DNA of 64,000 bases, taken from Piliocolobus tephrosceles. Taxonomy: Eukaryota; Chordata; Mammalia; Primates; Cercopithecidae. The stretch is taken from assembly GCF_002776525.5 (NCBI RefSeq), contig NC_045441.1:68763467-68827466 (forward strand), in the 5' to 3' direction. Below, in pieces: positions 10,963 to 21,342 of this stretch (its first letter is position 1; each line of letters begins with the position of its first letter). The notes under the pieces were generated by a model. That model was not told the DNA's origin. It ran no database searches and saw only the letters and a program-made list of their open reading frames with translations. The position numbers and the translations under genes are program-made.

Positions 10963-11940
10963 GGTTACAGGATTCTTTCAGTGCTGCTTTTGCCAGCTGG
11001 AAATCTCTGTGGCCACTGTGACCTCTGCCTGGGGCCTCACTTGGACCCATCAGGCTCACTCTGCCCACTCAGCCTAGTAGGCTGCACTTGGTTTGTGCCC
11101 CGCCCCAGATCCCACACCCATCATGGGATCCACACTCAGCCGGCAGCTGGAATGGTCATGCCACAACCACCTTCCACCTTGGGCACCAGCATCTGGATGA
11201 GGGGAACGCAGTGGCAACTGAAATCTCAAAGATGCCAGCAACTGCACAGCTCTGAGGAATGCTACAGATCTTGCCCAGCGACTCCCAAGGTCCAAGACCC
11301 CAAGAAGTGTTACAGCTCTCTCATATTCCTGAAGCTCAGCAAACAAGGGCATGTCACAGCACATTCAGTCCCACTGCTCACAGCTCAGTAAAGGGGGACA
11401 TGTCACAGCTCATTTGGATTTGCCACTGCAGGTTGGAGAATGAGGGCATGTGACTCTCAGCAGTTTTTTCACTCCTGTTGCTCAGCAAGCAGGAGTATAT
11501 ATTACAGCTCTTTCTCACCCACTGTTCAGTAGATTCTGGGTTCTTGTCCCATGACCAAGAGGAATGAAGTACGTGGACACTGGAGAGTGAGCAAGGCAGA
11601 GGATTTTATTGACAGAAAAGCTCTCTATATGAGAGGGAACCAGAAGTGGGTAGCCCTCTGAGAAGGGAACCAAAAGTGGGTAGCCACCTGTGAGGCTGAG
11701 TCCAAGGTTTTTATGAGGGAGTGCACACCGATTGGTTCATGGGTGAGCCTGGAAGAAGCAATATTCAATTGGCTAAAAGGCATCAAGGAAGTCCTCACTC
11801 TGGTTGTGGATTCCACCTGGAACTGGAAGCTCAGTTCTCAGGCTTTAGACTGTACTTGGCTCTACGGTCAGGTTTCACTGGGGACACGACACTGTCTGGC
11901 TAGGAATTTGACTGTTTTCTGTCACTCTCAATCCCCCCTC
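10963..11940 (-). repeat. 3' LTR of class I provirus (tRNA-Pro type)
   Basis: About 978 bp, matching 17272-18248 with many differences. On the minus strand it starts TGAGAGTGAC right after a polypurine tract, has CCAAT-like and TATA-like boxes in the 11690-11760 area, and an AATAAA at 11605-11610. Frames up to 136 codons inside it are not genes. HUERS-P-type families are candidates because of the proline primer site, but I am not sure of the family. Confidence 0.8.
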
Positions 11941-11951
11941 TGAAGAGGTAC
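11941..11951 (-). promoter_or_regulatory. Polypurine tract
   Basis: Minus-strand AGAGGGGGGAT immediately before the 3' LTR, where plus-strand DNA synthesis starts in retroviruses. It fixes the LTR start and the provirus orientation. Confidence 0.75.
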
Positions 11952-12057
11952 ATCTAACTGACATTATGACAGGGATGGTGACAGGTCTAACTGCTTCATG
12001 TTGACAGAGGGTGTTGTTTTTGGGAAAACAGCAGTCAGATGTCTTTCAGAGGTCTTC

Positions 12058-12261
12058 CTAAGGGTCCCCAGTAAAAAGAGCCATCATCCGAGGCTCCATT
12101 TCCATGACCATTTGGAGTTTGATGGTCTCTAGGTAAGAAGAAACAAATTTTAAAAGGAGGTTAACTATGCATGGATCAAATATGAGTATTAAAGAGGAAC
12201 TAAAAGGAAAAAAATTGAATGCCAAAGGTAACAGAAATAAGAAGTAAAATAGACTAATCAT
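12058..12261 (-). pseudogene. ERV envelope transmembrane tail remnant
   Basis: A 67-codon minus-strand frame with a long hydrophobic stretch at about residues 1-32, then a Cys-containing border and a short polar tail ending near a 'LQMVMEMEP' motif. This is the usual layout of the membrane anchor and cytoplasmic tail of gammaretrovirus-like envelopes. Everything upstream of the anchor is missing: integrase sequence lies less than 500 bases away. The piece cannot act as an entry protein. Call made from hydrophobicity, motif and position just before the 3' LTR. Confidence 0.6.
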
Positions 12262-12738
12262 TCTGAAAATGATGTTTTGATCAGAGCTGTTTCACCCTGG
12301 TGAAAGTAAGTCTTTAATGGTGGCAGAGAAGCTAAACTTTAGAAAAGAGATGGCTGTTTAGGGGAATAGATAATCCCATAGGCTTTCAGGATTAAGGGAT
12401 CTTTGGCAAAGATGCCTTATGGTGAGGAATAGAATGAAGGCAAGAACAGCAAACATAGGTGAGACTATAAAGAGGCTATCCATAAAATGTTAGTGACACT
12501 TATGTTTTATGATCTTTAGCTTGAGGTCTCAAATTTCTTCACACTGGTGCTTCAGGTGCTCCTCTGGGTCAACAGAGGAAATTCTGTCACTTTCCAAGGT
12601 CTTTACTCAAGTATAATGAATCCAAGAATCTATTCCAATGACTTTCATTGCTGAAGGAGCACAGAGAAGTACAGTGTGAGGTACCTCCCAATGTGGGCAG
12701 AGAGAGAGAGAAAGGGAAGGAAGTGCCTTGATCAGAAC
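12262..12738 (-). pseudogene. Decayed pol-env junction
   Basis: About 480 bp between the integrase C-terminus and the envelope anchor. It contains a GA-rich run around 12698-12720. No readable frame. It marks a deletion of most of the envelope gene. Confidence 0.45.
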
Positions 12739-12933
12739 TTAGTCCCATGGGTCGAATAGAAGGGGCCCTAGTTCATGAGGTTGGGCTTCCGACAGTTGTT
12801 TTAGTTCCTGTTGGAAATGGGCCAAAGAAGTTACATGTTTAATCAAACCGGAGGTTTCTTGGTTTAGTAAGAAATCATTGATGAGAAAAAGCCATCTATA
12901 TATCTTTTTGAAAGGGATTAAACCCAGCTTCAA
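12739..12933 (-). pseudogene. ERV integrase C-terminal fragment
   Basis: A 64-codon minus-strand frame resembling the part of gammaretroviral integrase that follows the catalytic core, with a 'FQQELKQLSEAQP' stretch. It overlaps by a few bases the fragment carrying the core but is in a different frame, so a frameshift separates them. Confidence 0.6.
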
Positions 12934-13343
12934 AGGAGCATTTCTGGAAAGAAAAGTAATCCAGGGGAGATGAGTGTCTTGAGAGACAGTTTTCTGAAGT
13001 GCCCTTTGATAATATCATTTGTCTTTTCTACCTTTCCTGAGGATTGTGGTCTCCAAGCACAATGAAGATGGTATCGTACGCCTAGTGCCTTTGAGACCCC
13101 CTGGCTTACAACTACCTTGAACAAGGGACCATTATCACTTTGGAGGTACACAGGGAGCCCAAAGTGGTGAATTATCTCATTAATTAGTACTTTTATCACT
13201 GCATAGGCTTTCTCTGTTTGACATAAAAATGCTTCTACCCAGTTAATGAAGGTATCTACCCATACCAGTAAGTACTGGATGTCCCTTATCTTTGGCATAT
13301 GGGTGAAATTCATCTGCCAGTCTTCCCCTGGGTAGCCTCCCAT
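12930..13343 (-). pseudogene. ERV integrase catalytic-core fragment
   Basis: A 137-codon minus-strand frame covering the DDE core of a retroviral integrase. The first Asp is in 'VDTFINWVEAF' (about residue 29), the second in 'SDNGP' (about residue 70) and the Glu in 'SSGKVEKTN' (about residue 105). So the three metal-binding residues survive even though the protein is open only over this piece. The zinc-binding N-terminal domain and the DNA-binding C-terminus are not in frame with it. It is flanked upstream by RNase H and reverse transcriptase fragments in the normal pol order. It is a dead remnant, not a gene. Confidence 0.8.
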
Positions 13344-13738
13344 TCTTTGTTTTTCAGGGGGGAGATGCTGTCAATTGAGATTATTTTTAAGGCAAATCTC
13401 ATAAGCATTAATGACGTATTTCACTATTTTTAGCAGATTTTTACCTTAGAACAACCTCTAGGCCAATTGATATGTTTTATCCTTACCTAGGTAGAAGGTT
13501 TGTGAATGATTTTAATAACTTTCCATGGGCTAGAAGCTGAAGATGAAGTTTGCCATCTTCTGACTGTAGTTATCCTGAGGACTGAAAGTTGTATCCCCAA
13601 GAGGTGGCCCATTCTATTTCCACAGGATAATATTGATGTTTTGTTTCTCTTGTGGAACCCTCCCAGATCAGAGGGACCTCAAGTGGATCATAAATCTAGG
13701 GCCCTCTCACTGCCAATTTAGCTGCTTTGTCTGCCAAC

Positions 13739-14050
13739 TTATTTCCTCAGATATTTCATCCCATGTTGGTGGCCTTTAAAATGTGTTACTGGCACTTTCC
13801 ATGGGAGGAAAACTGAGAAAAATAGTCTGTTAATTTTCTGATAGTACTTAATGGAAAACCCATTTGCTGTGAGGAAATCTATCTCTTTCCAGTTAGTGGC
13901 ATGGGCATGGAGGACTAGGAAAACATGCTTAGATTCAGCATAAATGTTAACTGCTTTCCCTTTGCTTAATTCAAGTGCCCTTGGGAGGGCAATTAGCTCA
14001 GCTAGTTGAGTACTTGCACCCGAGGAGAGGCATGCTCTCAGTAGTGTCAC
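13739..14050 (-). pseudogene. ERV RNase H fragment
   Basis: A 103-codon minus-strand frame. The 'TQLAELIAL' helix with its catalytic Glu is visible near residue 15, followed by 'YAESKHVF' near residue 37. Retroviral RNases H have Asp at the third position of that motif, so a catalytic residue appears changed to Glu. It lies between the reverse transcriptase and integrase fragments as expected. The next upstream 93-codon frame (14077-14358) is probably the RT-RNase H connection, but I cannot assign it firmly. Confidence 0.65.
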
Positions 14051-14844
14051 TCAGGCTGACTATTGCATACCCTGCTTTATGGATCCCTTGTTCTGCAAAA
14101 GAACTTCTTTTTGTAAAGAGAGTCCAGTCTGAGTTCTCTAAGGGGGTTTCTTTGAGGTCCTCCTTGGCCACATAGGTTTGCACTACTGTTTGCAGTCATG
14201 TTCAAGCTCCCCAGCTTCCCTTGGGAGGAAGGTGGCTGGGTTGGGGATGGACAGGTTCTTAACTGGACTGCAGATCCCTCTAACAGCAGAGCTTGATATT
14301 TGAGGAGGCAGTTGTCCATTAGCCAGAGACTCCCCTTAGAAGACAGCAGTCCTGCCACATTATGTGGGGGTATAAATGGTTAAGTTATTCCTCATGGTTA
14401 ACCTAGTAGCCTTTGGTATCAGCAAAGCTACTGCTGCAACTGCCCAGAGGTAGGCTGGCCATCCTTTAGCTACCAAACCCAGCTCCTTGTTTAGGTAGCC
14501 TATGGGCTGCTGGGCTGGACCTCAGACCCAGGTTAGAACTCCCAGGGCCATTTCCTTTCTTTGTGATACATAAAGATTAAAAGTCTTTGCTATGGGAAGA
14601 CTAAGGACAGATGCCTCAAGCAAGCCTCAAGCTTGTTTCAATTGGTCAAAGACTCTTTTAGTCTCTTGTTCTCAAATTAGAGCGTGAGTCTTAGCTGCCT
14701 GGGTCTCCCTTATTAGGTGATATAAGGGATGAGCTATTTCACCATAGCCAGGTATATATAATCTGCAGAGTCCTGTAATGCCCAAGAATCCCTTCAGTTG
14801 CTTGAGGGTTTTGAGGAGCGGAAGGAGGAGATGGGCTTAATTCT

Positions 14845-15087
14845 TTATTCCATTACTGCCCTGGTCCCCTCTAACAAGACTAGACCTATGTACTTCACTG
14901 AAGTCGGAGGGAGCTGAGCCTTAGATTTTGAGACCTTATATCCTCTGTTAGCCAGAAAATTAAGAGCCTTACTGTCCTCCTGAGAGATTTCCTCAGCTGG
15001 GGCACAAAGGAGAATGTGATTTACATATAGTAAAACTTCAACCTGAGAATAAAGGAACTCGGAGATACTTTGACAACTCCTGCCCAA
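14845..15087 (-). pseudogene. ERV reverse transcriptase active-site fragment
   Basis: An 80-codon minus-strand frame from the palm of a retroviral reverse transcriptase. At the place of the YVDD box the frame reads 'YVNH', so both catalytic aspartates are lost. Downstream, 'LNFLANRGYKVSKSKAQL' and 'VKYIGLVL' are the usual following motifs of gammaretrovirus-like enzymes. The enzyme would be inactive even if the frame were longer. Confidence 0.75.
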
Positions 15088-15470
15088 ACAAGTGAGGGCT
15101 GTCTCTCAATCCCTGAGGTAACACTGCACAGGTTAGTTGAGTGGTCTGGTTGAAGGGATCCTTGAATGCAAACTAATATTGGGAGTTGGGTTGTAACAGT
15201 ATGCATAAAAAGATATCCTTTATGTCATAGACTGTGAACTATTAGTTCCCTTAGGTATTTGAGTAAGCAGGGAATAGGGTTTGGGAACCACCAGGTGAAT
15301 TCAAACCACAGACTCATTAATGAGGCAGAGGTCCTGGACCAATCTCCATTCTCTGTTGGGTTAATGTACTTCCAATACTGGGGTATTATGAGGGTTGTTT
15401 CAGGGTTTGAGGAAGCCCTGCATCCTCAAGGTATTGATGGTGGCTTCTAACCCATTCCTAATTTCTGGTT

Positions 15471-15698
15471 TTAGGGATATTGTCTCTGATTAGGGAAGAA
15501 GGTAGGGTCCTTAAGGTGGATCCAGATCGGTATGGCAGTTGTGGCTCTGCCAATTTTCCCTCGAGTTGCCCAAGTTTCTGATTTAATATTGGTCTCCACT
15601 AGGAGGAGACAAAGAGTCTGTCCTGGAGCCATAAGGATAGTGGTTCCCATACGAGCTAAGATATCCATGCTCAGCAGAGGCGTTGGGCTTTCAGGCAT
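15471..15698 (-). pseudogene. ERV protease-RT junction fragment
   Basis: A 75-codon minus-strand frame. It starts with the protease end ('LLSMDILARMG', equivalent to the usual G-R-D/N-L-L motif), and continues through a linker into the region that precedes the RT fingers ('HLKDPTFFPNQ'). Its place, 5' of the RT palm fragment, fits the normal gag-pro-pol order. Confidence 0.65.
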
Positions 15699-17253
15699 GA
15701 TTTAAAAGGTTTGGGTAAATATGAGGTCTCCCAAACTATACCTAAGAGGTGAGGAAAAATATTGGGTTAAAGTCTTTACCTGACTCCCAAGTTGGAGGCA
15801 CCTCTGGTGTTTGGAATTGCCCTTTGCAACTTATAACCAAGCTAGCCCCTTGTGTAAAGGAATATAAGGTATTTTTTTCTCCAGAGTCTGAGGGTCAAAG
15901 GAGTCCCAGTGATTTCAGGATGCACTCAAAAGGAATACAGGCTGAAGATGGTTTGTTACTCATTTGAAAGAGAGGGTAAAAGGCATCTCTTAGCTCCTTT
16001 CTCACTTTCAGTGAAAACCCAGGGTATGTGCAGAAAAAAAAAAACTGTCCTTTTCTTCCCCAAGTCTTAACAGCCTCTATAGGTGCCACCCTTTCCTTCC
16101 CTGAGTCTTGGTAGCTTCTATAGGTGCCGTGCATGAATACAAATGCGACCTCCACCCATGAAGTGGGAATGCATAGTCAGTAGGGGTAGTCGCCCTTACC
16201 TATGCTGTACCCTAGCCTTTTGCTGTTGGTAACCTTTGGGTTCCCTAGACCTCATCAGTGCTAGGGATGTGAGCAAGTTCTTCACCCATGAAATGGTAAG
16301 GCCTAGTTGGCAGCAATAGTCATGCTCACCTGCACTGCACTCTAGTCTTCTGCTGTTGGCTGCCTCTGGGTTCCTCAGATCTAATTTCCTTTCTAGGGCT
16401 CCAAACCAAAGCTTGGAAAATATATTGGAGTGATGTTAAAGTGAAGCTGTAAAACCAGATCCTCCTCAAACAAGGGACAGAAAGTGAGTCCCAGGAATTG
16501 GCCTAATAAGATGTCTCCCAAGAAAATTAATCCCTCACATAGAAAAACTCTGTATTCACAGGACTATGTTGCCTGCTAATGTGGCGGGAAAACATAAAAA
16601 CCTTAAGTGCAGGGGAGGGAAGGTGCCTGGGGGAAAGCAGAGTCTTGCCCTCTGCTAATGGGTTTCTTCAACAGGGGAAAGAAAACTCTCAATGATTACA
16701 TCCTCCTTGCTTCTAAAAATAGAAAACACATTGTTCTGAATTACACTCCTAATGACTAAGCCAAATGCACATTCTACCCACTTGTATTATCTCTGTGCTT
16801 TGCAACAACTCCGTTAACATTGAATTAATATATAAAGAAGAGATAAAAGCCATGAAAGAAAGAAGGATAATGCCATAGGAAAGATTGGAGGTCCTAATGC
16901 CAACACCCTAATGGGATGTTGGGGACTGGAGTCAGTCCAGGGGTCTTTTGGGTAACATCAAAGTATAGCCTCAGCCAGGTAATTACCCCAGGAGTTCCTT
17001 CCAATTCCAGGCAATGGCTAGACCTCCATGAAGGAAAACTGGATTGAAACAAAGCCAACGTTCCCAACACCAAAGGGTTATGGGCGATTGACAAAGTACC
17101 CCCCAGGAAGCCTGTACTCTGAAGACATGCCATTCACTCTTAACTGGTTAACAGAGGCCCAATGCCTCTTATGTTTTTGGAAAAAAAAAAATCTGAAGAA
17201 GACTTGGAATGAAAGTGAAAGAGGTCCACTCTTATTCACTCTTCTGCCAATCC
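15699..17253 (-). pseudogene. ERV gag region and leader, decayed
   Basis: About 1.5 kb between the protease fragment and the primer site, where gag must have been. Two related blocks around 16060-16160 and 16200-16390 repeat words such as 'ctgctgttgg' and 'cctttccttcc', hinting at small tandem duplications. Short frames (15895-16155, 16894-17133) have no capsid or zinc-knuckle motif that I can recognise. Confidence 0.5.
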
Positions 17254-17271
17254 CAGATGAGCCTCCAGAAA
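17254..17271 (-). promoter_or_regulatory. Primer binding site, tRNA-Pro type
   Basis: Just downstream of the 5' LTR the minus strand reads TGGAGGCTCATCTGGGAT, after two or three spacer bases. The proline primer site used by many gammaretroviruses is TGGGGGCTCGTCCGGGAT. The three differences are all G-to-A or C-to-T. This places the element among proline-primed class I ERVs. Confidence 0.8.
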
Positions 17272-18248
17272 TGTTACAGGATGTTTTTCAGTGCTGCTTT
17301 GCCAACTAGAAATCTCTGCAGCTGCTATGACATCTGCCTGAAGCCTCACTGAGGCCCACTGGGCTCACTCCACCCACTCAGCCCAGGAGGCTGAGCTTGG
17401 GTCATGCAATGGCCCAGATATCATGCCCACTGTGGGATCCATGTTCAGCCTGTGACTGGACTGGGAAGGCTGTAACCAGCTTCTACCTTGGGCACTGGCA
17501 TCTGGATGAGAGGAATGTGATGGTGCCCCAAAATTGGATATGCCAACAGTCATAGAGCTCAAAGGGGTGTTACAGCTCTCTCCCAGGGAGTCCCGAGGTC
17601 TGAGTCCCCAAGAAGTGTTACAGCTTACTCTCATTCCTGTTGCCTGCAGCTCAGGGAATGCGAGCATATCACAGCTCCTTTGGTCCTGCCGCTTGCAAGC
17701 TCATTTGGTCCCATTGCCCACAGCTCAGTGAATGGGTGCATATGGCACCCAGCAGTTTTTTCACTCCCATAGCTTGGTTAGTGGGAGTGCAATTAAGCAC
17801 TATTACCTCTTTTCACACCTGCCATTTGGTGGGTTCTAGGTTCTTTCCCCATGATGAAGAGGAATGAGGTATGCAGACAATGGAGAGTGAGCAAGGCTGA
17901 GAAGAATTTTACTGAGTGACAGGAAAGCTCTTGACATGAGAGGGACTGGAAGTGGGTACCCCTGAGTGTGAGAAGGGGCCCGAAAGCAGATAGTCACCTG
18001 GGAGGCTGAGTCTAGGCTTTTTATGGACTTAGATTGGGAAGTGCATGCTGATTGGTGCATGGGAAGGCCTGGAAAAAGCACCATTCAATTGGCTAAAAGA
18101 CATCGAGAAGGTTCTTACTCTGGTCACAGACTCAATGTGGAACTGGAAGCTCAGTTTTCAGGCATCAAGCTGTCTTTGGCTTGAAGGTCAGGGTTCAACA
18201 GGGACCTGTTCGTCTGCCTCGGAATTTATCTGTCTCCTGTTACTACCA
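17272..18248 (-). repeat. 5' LTR of class I provirus (tRNA-Pro type)
   Basis: About 977 bp and co-linear with the 3' LTR at 10963-11940. On the minus strand it starts TGGTAGTAACAG and ends just before the primer site. Its polyadenylation signal has become AGTAAA (17908-17913). The LTR promoter would face toward lower coordinates. There is no sign that it drives a gene in this window. Confidence 0.8.
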
Positions 18249-18570
18249 TCGAGACATCAAAATGTCTACAAGTGTAATCATTTATCATGACCTACATGGC
18301 TGCTGATATGGTCTGAATTACCCTTAAGATTCCACTTTAAGGTCCATAAATACTGCTAAGTAAAAATCCATGTGGTACACTCATTCTTCTCTTGCTCAGA
18401 TGCCCTGCTGCACTCTTCTGCAGTGTTCTTTCTTTCTTTCTTCTTCTTCTTCTTTTTCTTTTTTTCAATAAAACTTTCCTTTCCAAACCTATACTATTGT
18501 GGGTAAATTCTTTTTACTGTCTACAAGCCAGTCATTTTCCATTGCTGGGGCTCTGGTACATCACCCAACA
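18249..18570 (+). repeat. Solo LTR Y, right piece
   Basis: Continues the plus-strand LTR interrupted by the provirus. It has a C/T-rich run at 18425-18466, AATAAA at 18467-18472, and ends in CA just before the CAAAT target repeat at 18571-18575. Subfamily not assigned. Confidence 0.65.
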
Positions 18571-19163
18571 CAAATCAGTCTTCCAAAAAGTCAGGGATCA
18601 GGGTTTTTAAGGATAATTTGGTGGGTAGTGGGATGGAAAGTTGAGAGTGCTTATTGGTCAGGTCATTGAAGAAATCATAGGGAGTCAATGCTGTCCGCTT
18701 GTGATAAGTCGATTCCTGGGTGGGGTTCACAAGACCAGATGAGACAGCTTATCAATCTGAGTGGTGCCAGCTGATCCATCTAATGCAGTGTCTGTAAAAG
18801 ATATTAAGCACTAATCTTAGGTTTAACAATAGTGATGTTACCCCCAAGAGCAATTTGGAAAGGTTCAAAATCTTGCAGCCTTTAGCTGCATGACTCCTAA
18901 ACCGTAACTTCTAATCTTGCAGCTAATTTGTTAGTCCTACAAAGGCAGTTTAGTCCCCAGGCAGGAAGGGGATTTGTTTTGAGAAAAAGCTGTTATTGTC
19001 ATTTCAAAGTTTAACTATAAACTAAGTCCCTCCCTAAGTTAGTTCGGCCTACACCCAGGAATGAACAAGGACAGCTTGGAGGTTAAAAGCAAGATGAAGT
19101 CAGTTAGGTCAGACATCTTTCACTGTCAAAAGTTTCTGTTATAATTTTTGCATAATTTTTGAG
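18571..19163 (-). repeat. LTR of family X, copy 3, right piece
   Basis: Continues 10605-10745. It is co-linear with 5620-6187 and 8905-9510, ending near 'ataatttttgcat'. Confidence 0.75.
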
Positions 19164-20195
19164 CCTCAACACTTCAAATCAACAAAATTATATATTTTCA
19201 ATATGCAGAGGAAATGCAAGTATGAATATTTCTAAAACTAAATGCAGTTTATTCTAGTTTTAAGTGAATTGACTAGAGTATAACACGAAGAAAATGTGAA
19301 ACAGCACTCTGTATTGCTTAAAGATACAAGGAACAATATAAACCATAGATCTGTCTAAAAAATGTATAACTGGACTCAGTAAACTAGATATCTGTTAGCA
19401 ATTATTAAGGATGCATGTAAAGGGAATTGTTCAACATACTTTCCTTCCTTCCACTGCCTTATAGTCTTAAAGGTTATTTGTTCCTTCTGATTTATTGCCC
19501 TGTTTATGTATTTCAGCCCCAGAGTCATAGTTAAGGGGACAGCTAAAATTAAGGAACTAAGGAATAGTCTGTCAGTCTTTGCCCCGGGGTAGAAGGCTGC
19601 TATAAAGCAAATGAAAAATGAAGCATCATTAAGAATAAATTGTAGGTTTTGAGTATGTTCCTTTATTCTCAAAATGGGTTTTCTTTTTTGAGAATAGCCT
19701 CTTTCCATTTGAATTGGCTTGTATTATAAGCTGATTGTGGCATTCTGTTTTCATCTGAGTCTGCCCAGATGTTCCCTTCATCTACAGGATAAATTTCTAC
19801 TTCATATACAAAGCTCTGTATTTTGAAGCTCTATCTGATGAGTTAGGTTTCAAAGTCCTAGAAAAGTTTTCAGAAACTTATGACAGTTATTTTTGTTAAA
19901 TCTATGCTGTGCTTTCAAATATGAACATAACTTTTGTTAAATTTTTGTTTTATTAAGCTTTGAAAACTTTTTGCATAAATTCATTGAATTTTACATTTAA
20001 AAGCAGCATCTTTATATTAAAAATTGTAACCTTAATATTTAGCTTTAAAATGTGTTTTAATAGCTCTTTTTTACTTTTTATTTACACTGGTGATTAATAA
20101 GAACGTTTTTAATATTTTGTTTCTTTATAAATGTATTTAATTGATAAATATAGAAGACCATATATAAGTACGAATTAAACATCACACGGTTTTGA
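19164..20195. other. Unassigned AT-rich sequence
   Basis: No repeat was recognised with confidence. A minus-strand frame of 110 codons (19376-19708) has a hydrophobic middle and no recognised domain. A hairpin with 11-bp arms lies at 19664-19674 and 19686-19696. It may be more retroviral internal DNA. Confidence 0.3.
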
Positions 20196-20600
20196 CTAAC
20201 CCCTATTGACTCCAATAGGGATGGCATTATGTCCAAGAGGACAGAGGAGACACAGACCCAAAAAACAAAGACATGGGGTTTATTGAGGACTGACTTACAT
20301 ATGGGGCAGTCAAGGAGTGGTGGGCCAGACGGGAAGACTGCTACCGTTTGTAGCATGCAGTTTACATAGCCATTTTCACTTAGCACCCTCTACCTAGTGA
20401 CATCCATGTCTAGTTCAAAACAAAAGGCCTCTTGATTCCTTGCATATCCTGCAGTCCACAAAATGGACCAGGGGTTCAGATGTCCTTCATAGAAAGAGTA
20501 AACCTCTAGATTGGCCGCTCCCAGGTTCCTTGGCTCAGAATTCTGAACCAACACTCTTCTTAGACCATAGAGTATGCTTAAATTATTGCTGTCAGGTGAA
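20196..20600 (-). repeat. Possible LTR fragment
   Basis: On the minus strand an AATAAA-like signal ('aataaacccc', near 20280) is followed by T/C-rich U5-like sequence. This is the layout of an LTR end, but limits and family are not clear. Frames here (for example 20440-20697) are unremarkable. Confidence 0.35.
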
Positions 20601-21016
20601 TCTGCTATACACACACAGAGTCAGAAATGATGAATACGCATTGATAATCATACATAGAAAGCAAGAGGAAAAAAATGCAATCTTTCAGCACCATTAAATA
20701 TAATTTTAATCAAAATTTTCTTTTAATAAGTTGAAACAAATTGATTTACTGTATAAAAGCATTCAAAAGAGAATAATATCCAAAGGGACAATTTGTCTAT
20801 CACTGATGTATTTCTGATTCATATTCATATTGGTCATAAGAAAAAGCCAATTGTGTCAATGTCATTTAGTTTTCTATCTTCTGAATGTTCCTTGAAAGGC
20901 ATTGTGTAAGAACTTACCAAATAGATAAACAGTAATTAGTCAAGAAACATACTCAGTTTTATACTAAATATGTCAGAAATTTGGAGTATAAGGCTAATTT
21001 CACAGATTAAGAAATG
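20601..21016. other. Unassigned AT-rich sequence
   Basis: Nothing recognisable apart from low-complexity AT-rich stretches. Confidence 0.3.
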
Positions 21017-21319
21017 TTGGGTTGGTATGGTGGCTCATGCCTGTAATCCCAGCACTTTGTGAGGCCAAGGTGGGCAGATCACTTCAGGACCGGAGCTCAA
21101 GACCAGCCTGGCCAACACAGTGAAACCCTGTCTTTACCAAAAATAAAAGAAATCAGCCAAGCATGGTGGTATACGCCTATAATCCCAGCTACTCGGGAGG
21201 CTGAGGTGGGAGAATCCCTTGAACCTGGAAGGCAGAGGTTGCAGTCAGACGAGATTGCACTGCTGCACTCCAGCCTGGGGGACAGAGCGAGACTCTGTCA
21301 CTATTTTTTTTTTTTTTTA
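21017..21319 (+). repeat. Alu SINE with a T-run instead of an A-tail
   Basis: Full dimeric Alu in plus orientation. Where an A-rich tail is expected after 'gactctgtcac', there is 'tat' followed by about 15 T (21304-21319). Confidence 0.88.
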
Positions 21320-21342
21320 AGTTAATGAACTAAATTTGAAAA

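Larger units (their letters stand above)
10963..18248 (-). mobile_element. Defective class I endogenous retrovirus, complete LTR to LTR
   Basis: About 7.3 kb provirus on the minus strand: 5' LTR 17272-18248, proline-type primer site, decayed gag region, protease/polymerase/integrase fragments from about 15.7 to 12.7 kb, a remnant of the envelope tail, a polypurine tract and the 3' LTR. Only about 0.5 kb separates the integrase end from the envelope anchor, so the surface unit and most of the transmembrane unit are gone. All genes are broken by stops, frameshifts and loss of catalytic residues. The two LTRs were identical at insertion and now differ at many positions, so the insertion is old. 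It sits inside LTR Y, itself inside LTR X3. Confidence 0.85.

Noticed and set aside
10981..11391. 136-codon frame in the 3' LTR
   Set aside because: It lies on the strand opposite to the provirus, within LTR sequence, and is not open in the matching 5' LTR.
12930..15698. A functional retroviral pol gene
   Set aside because: Frames are short and shifted, the RT box is YVNH, and no long frame joins the domains.
17254..17271. tRNA gene near the primer site
   Set aside because: Only the 18 bases complementary to a tRNA 3' end are present, in the exact position of a retroviral primer site. There is no cloverleaf.
18425..18466. Splice-acceptor-like polypyrimidine tract
   Set aside because: It precedes the AATAAA of an LTR and is not followed by an open exon. 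It is a simple C/T run.
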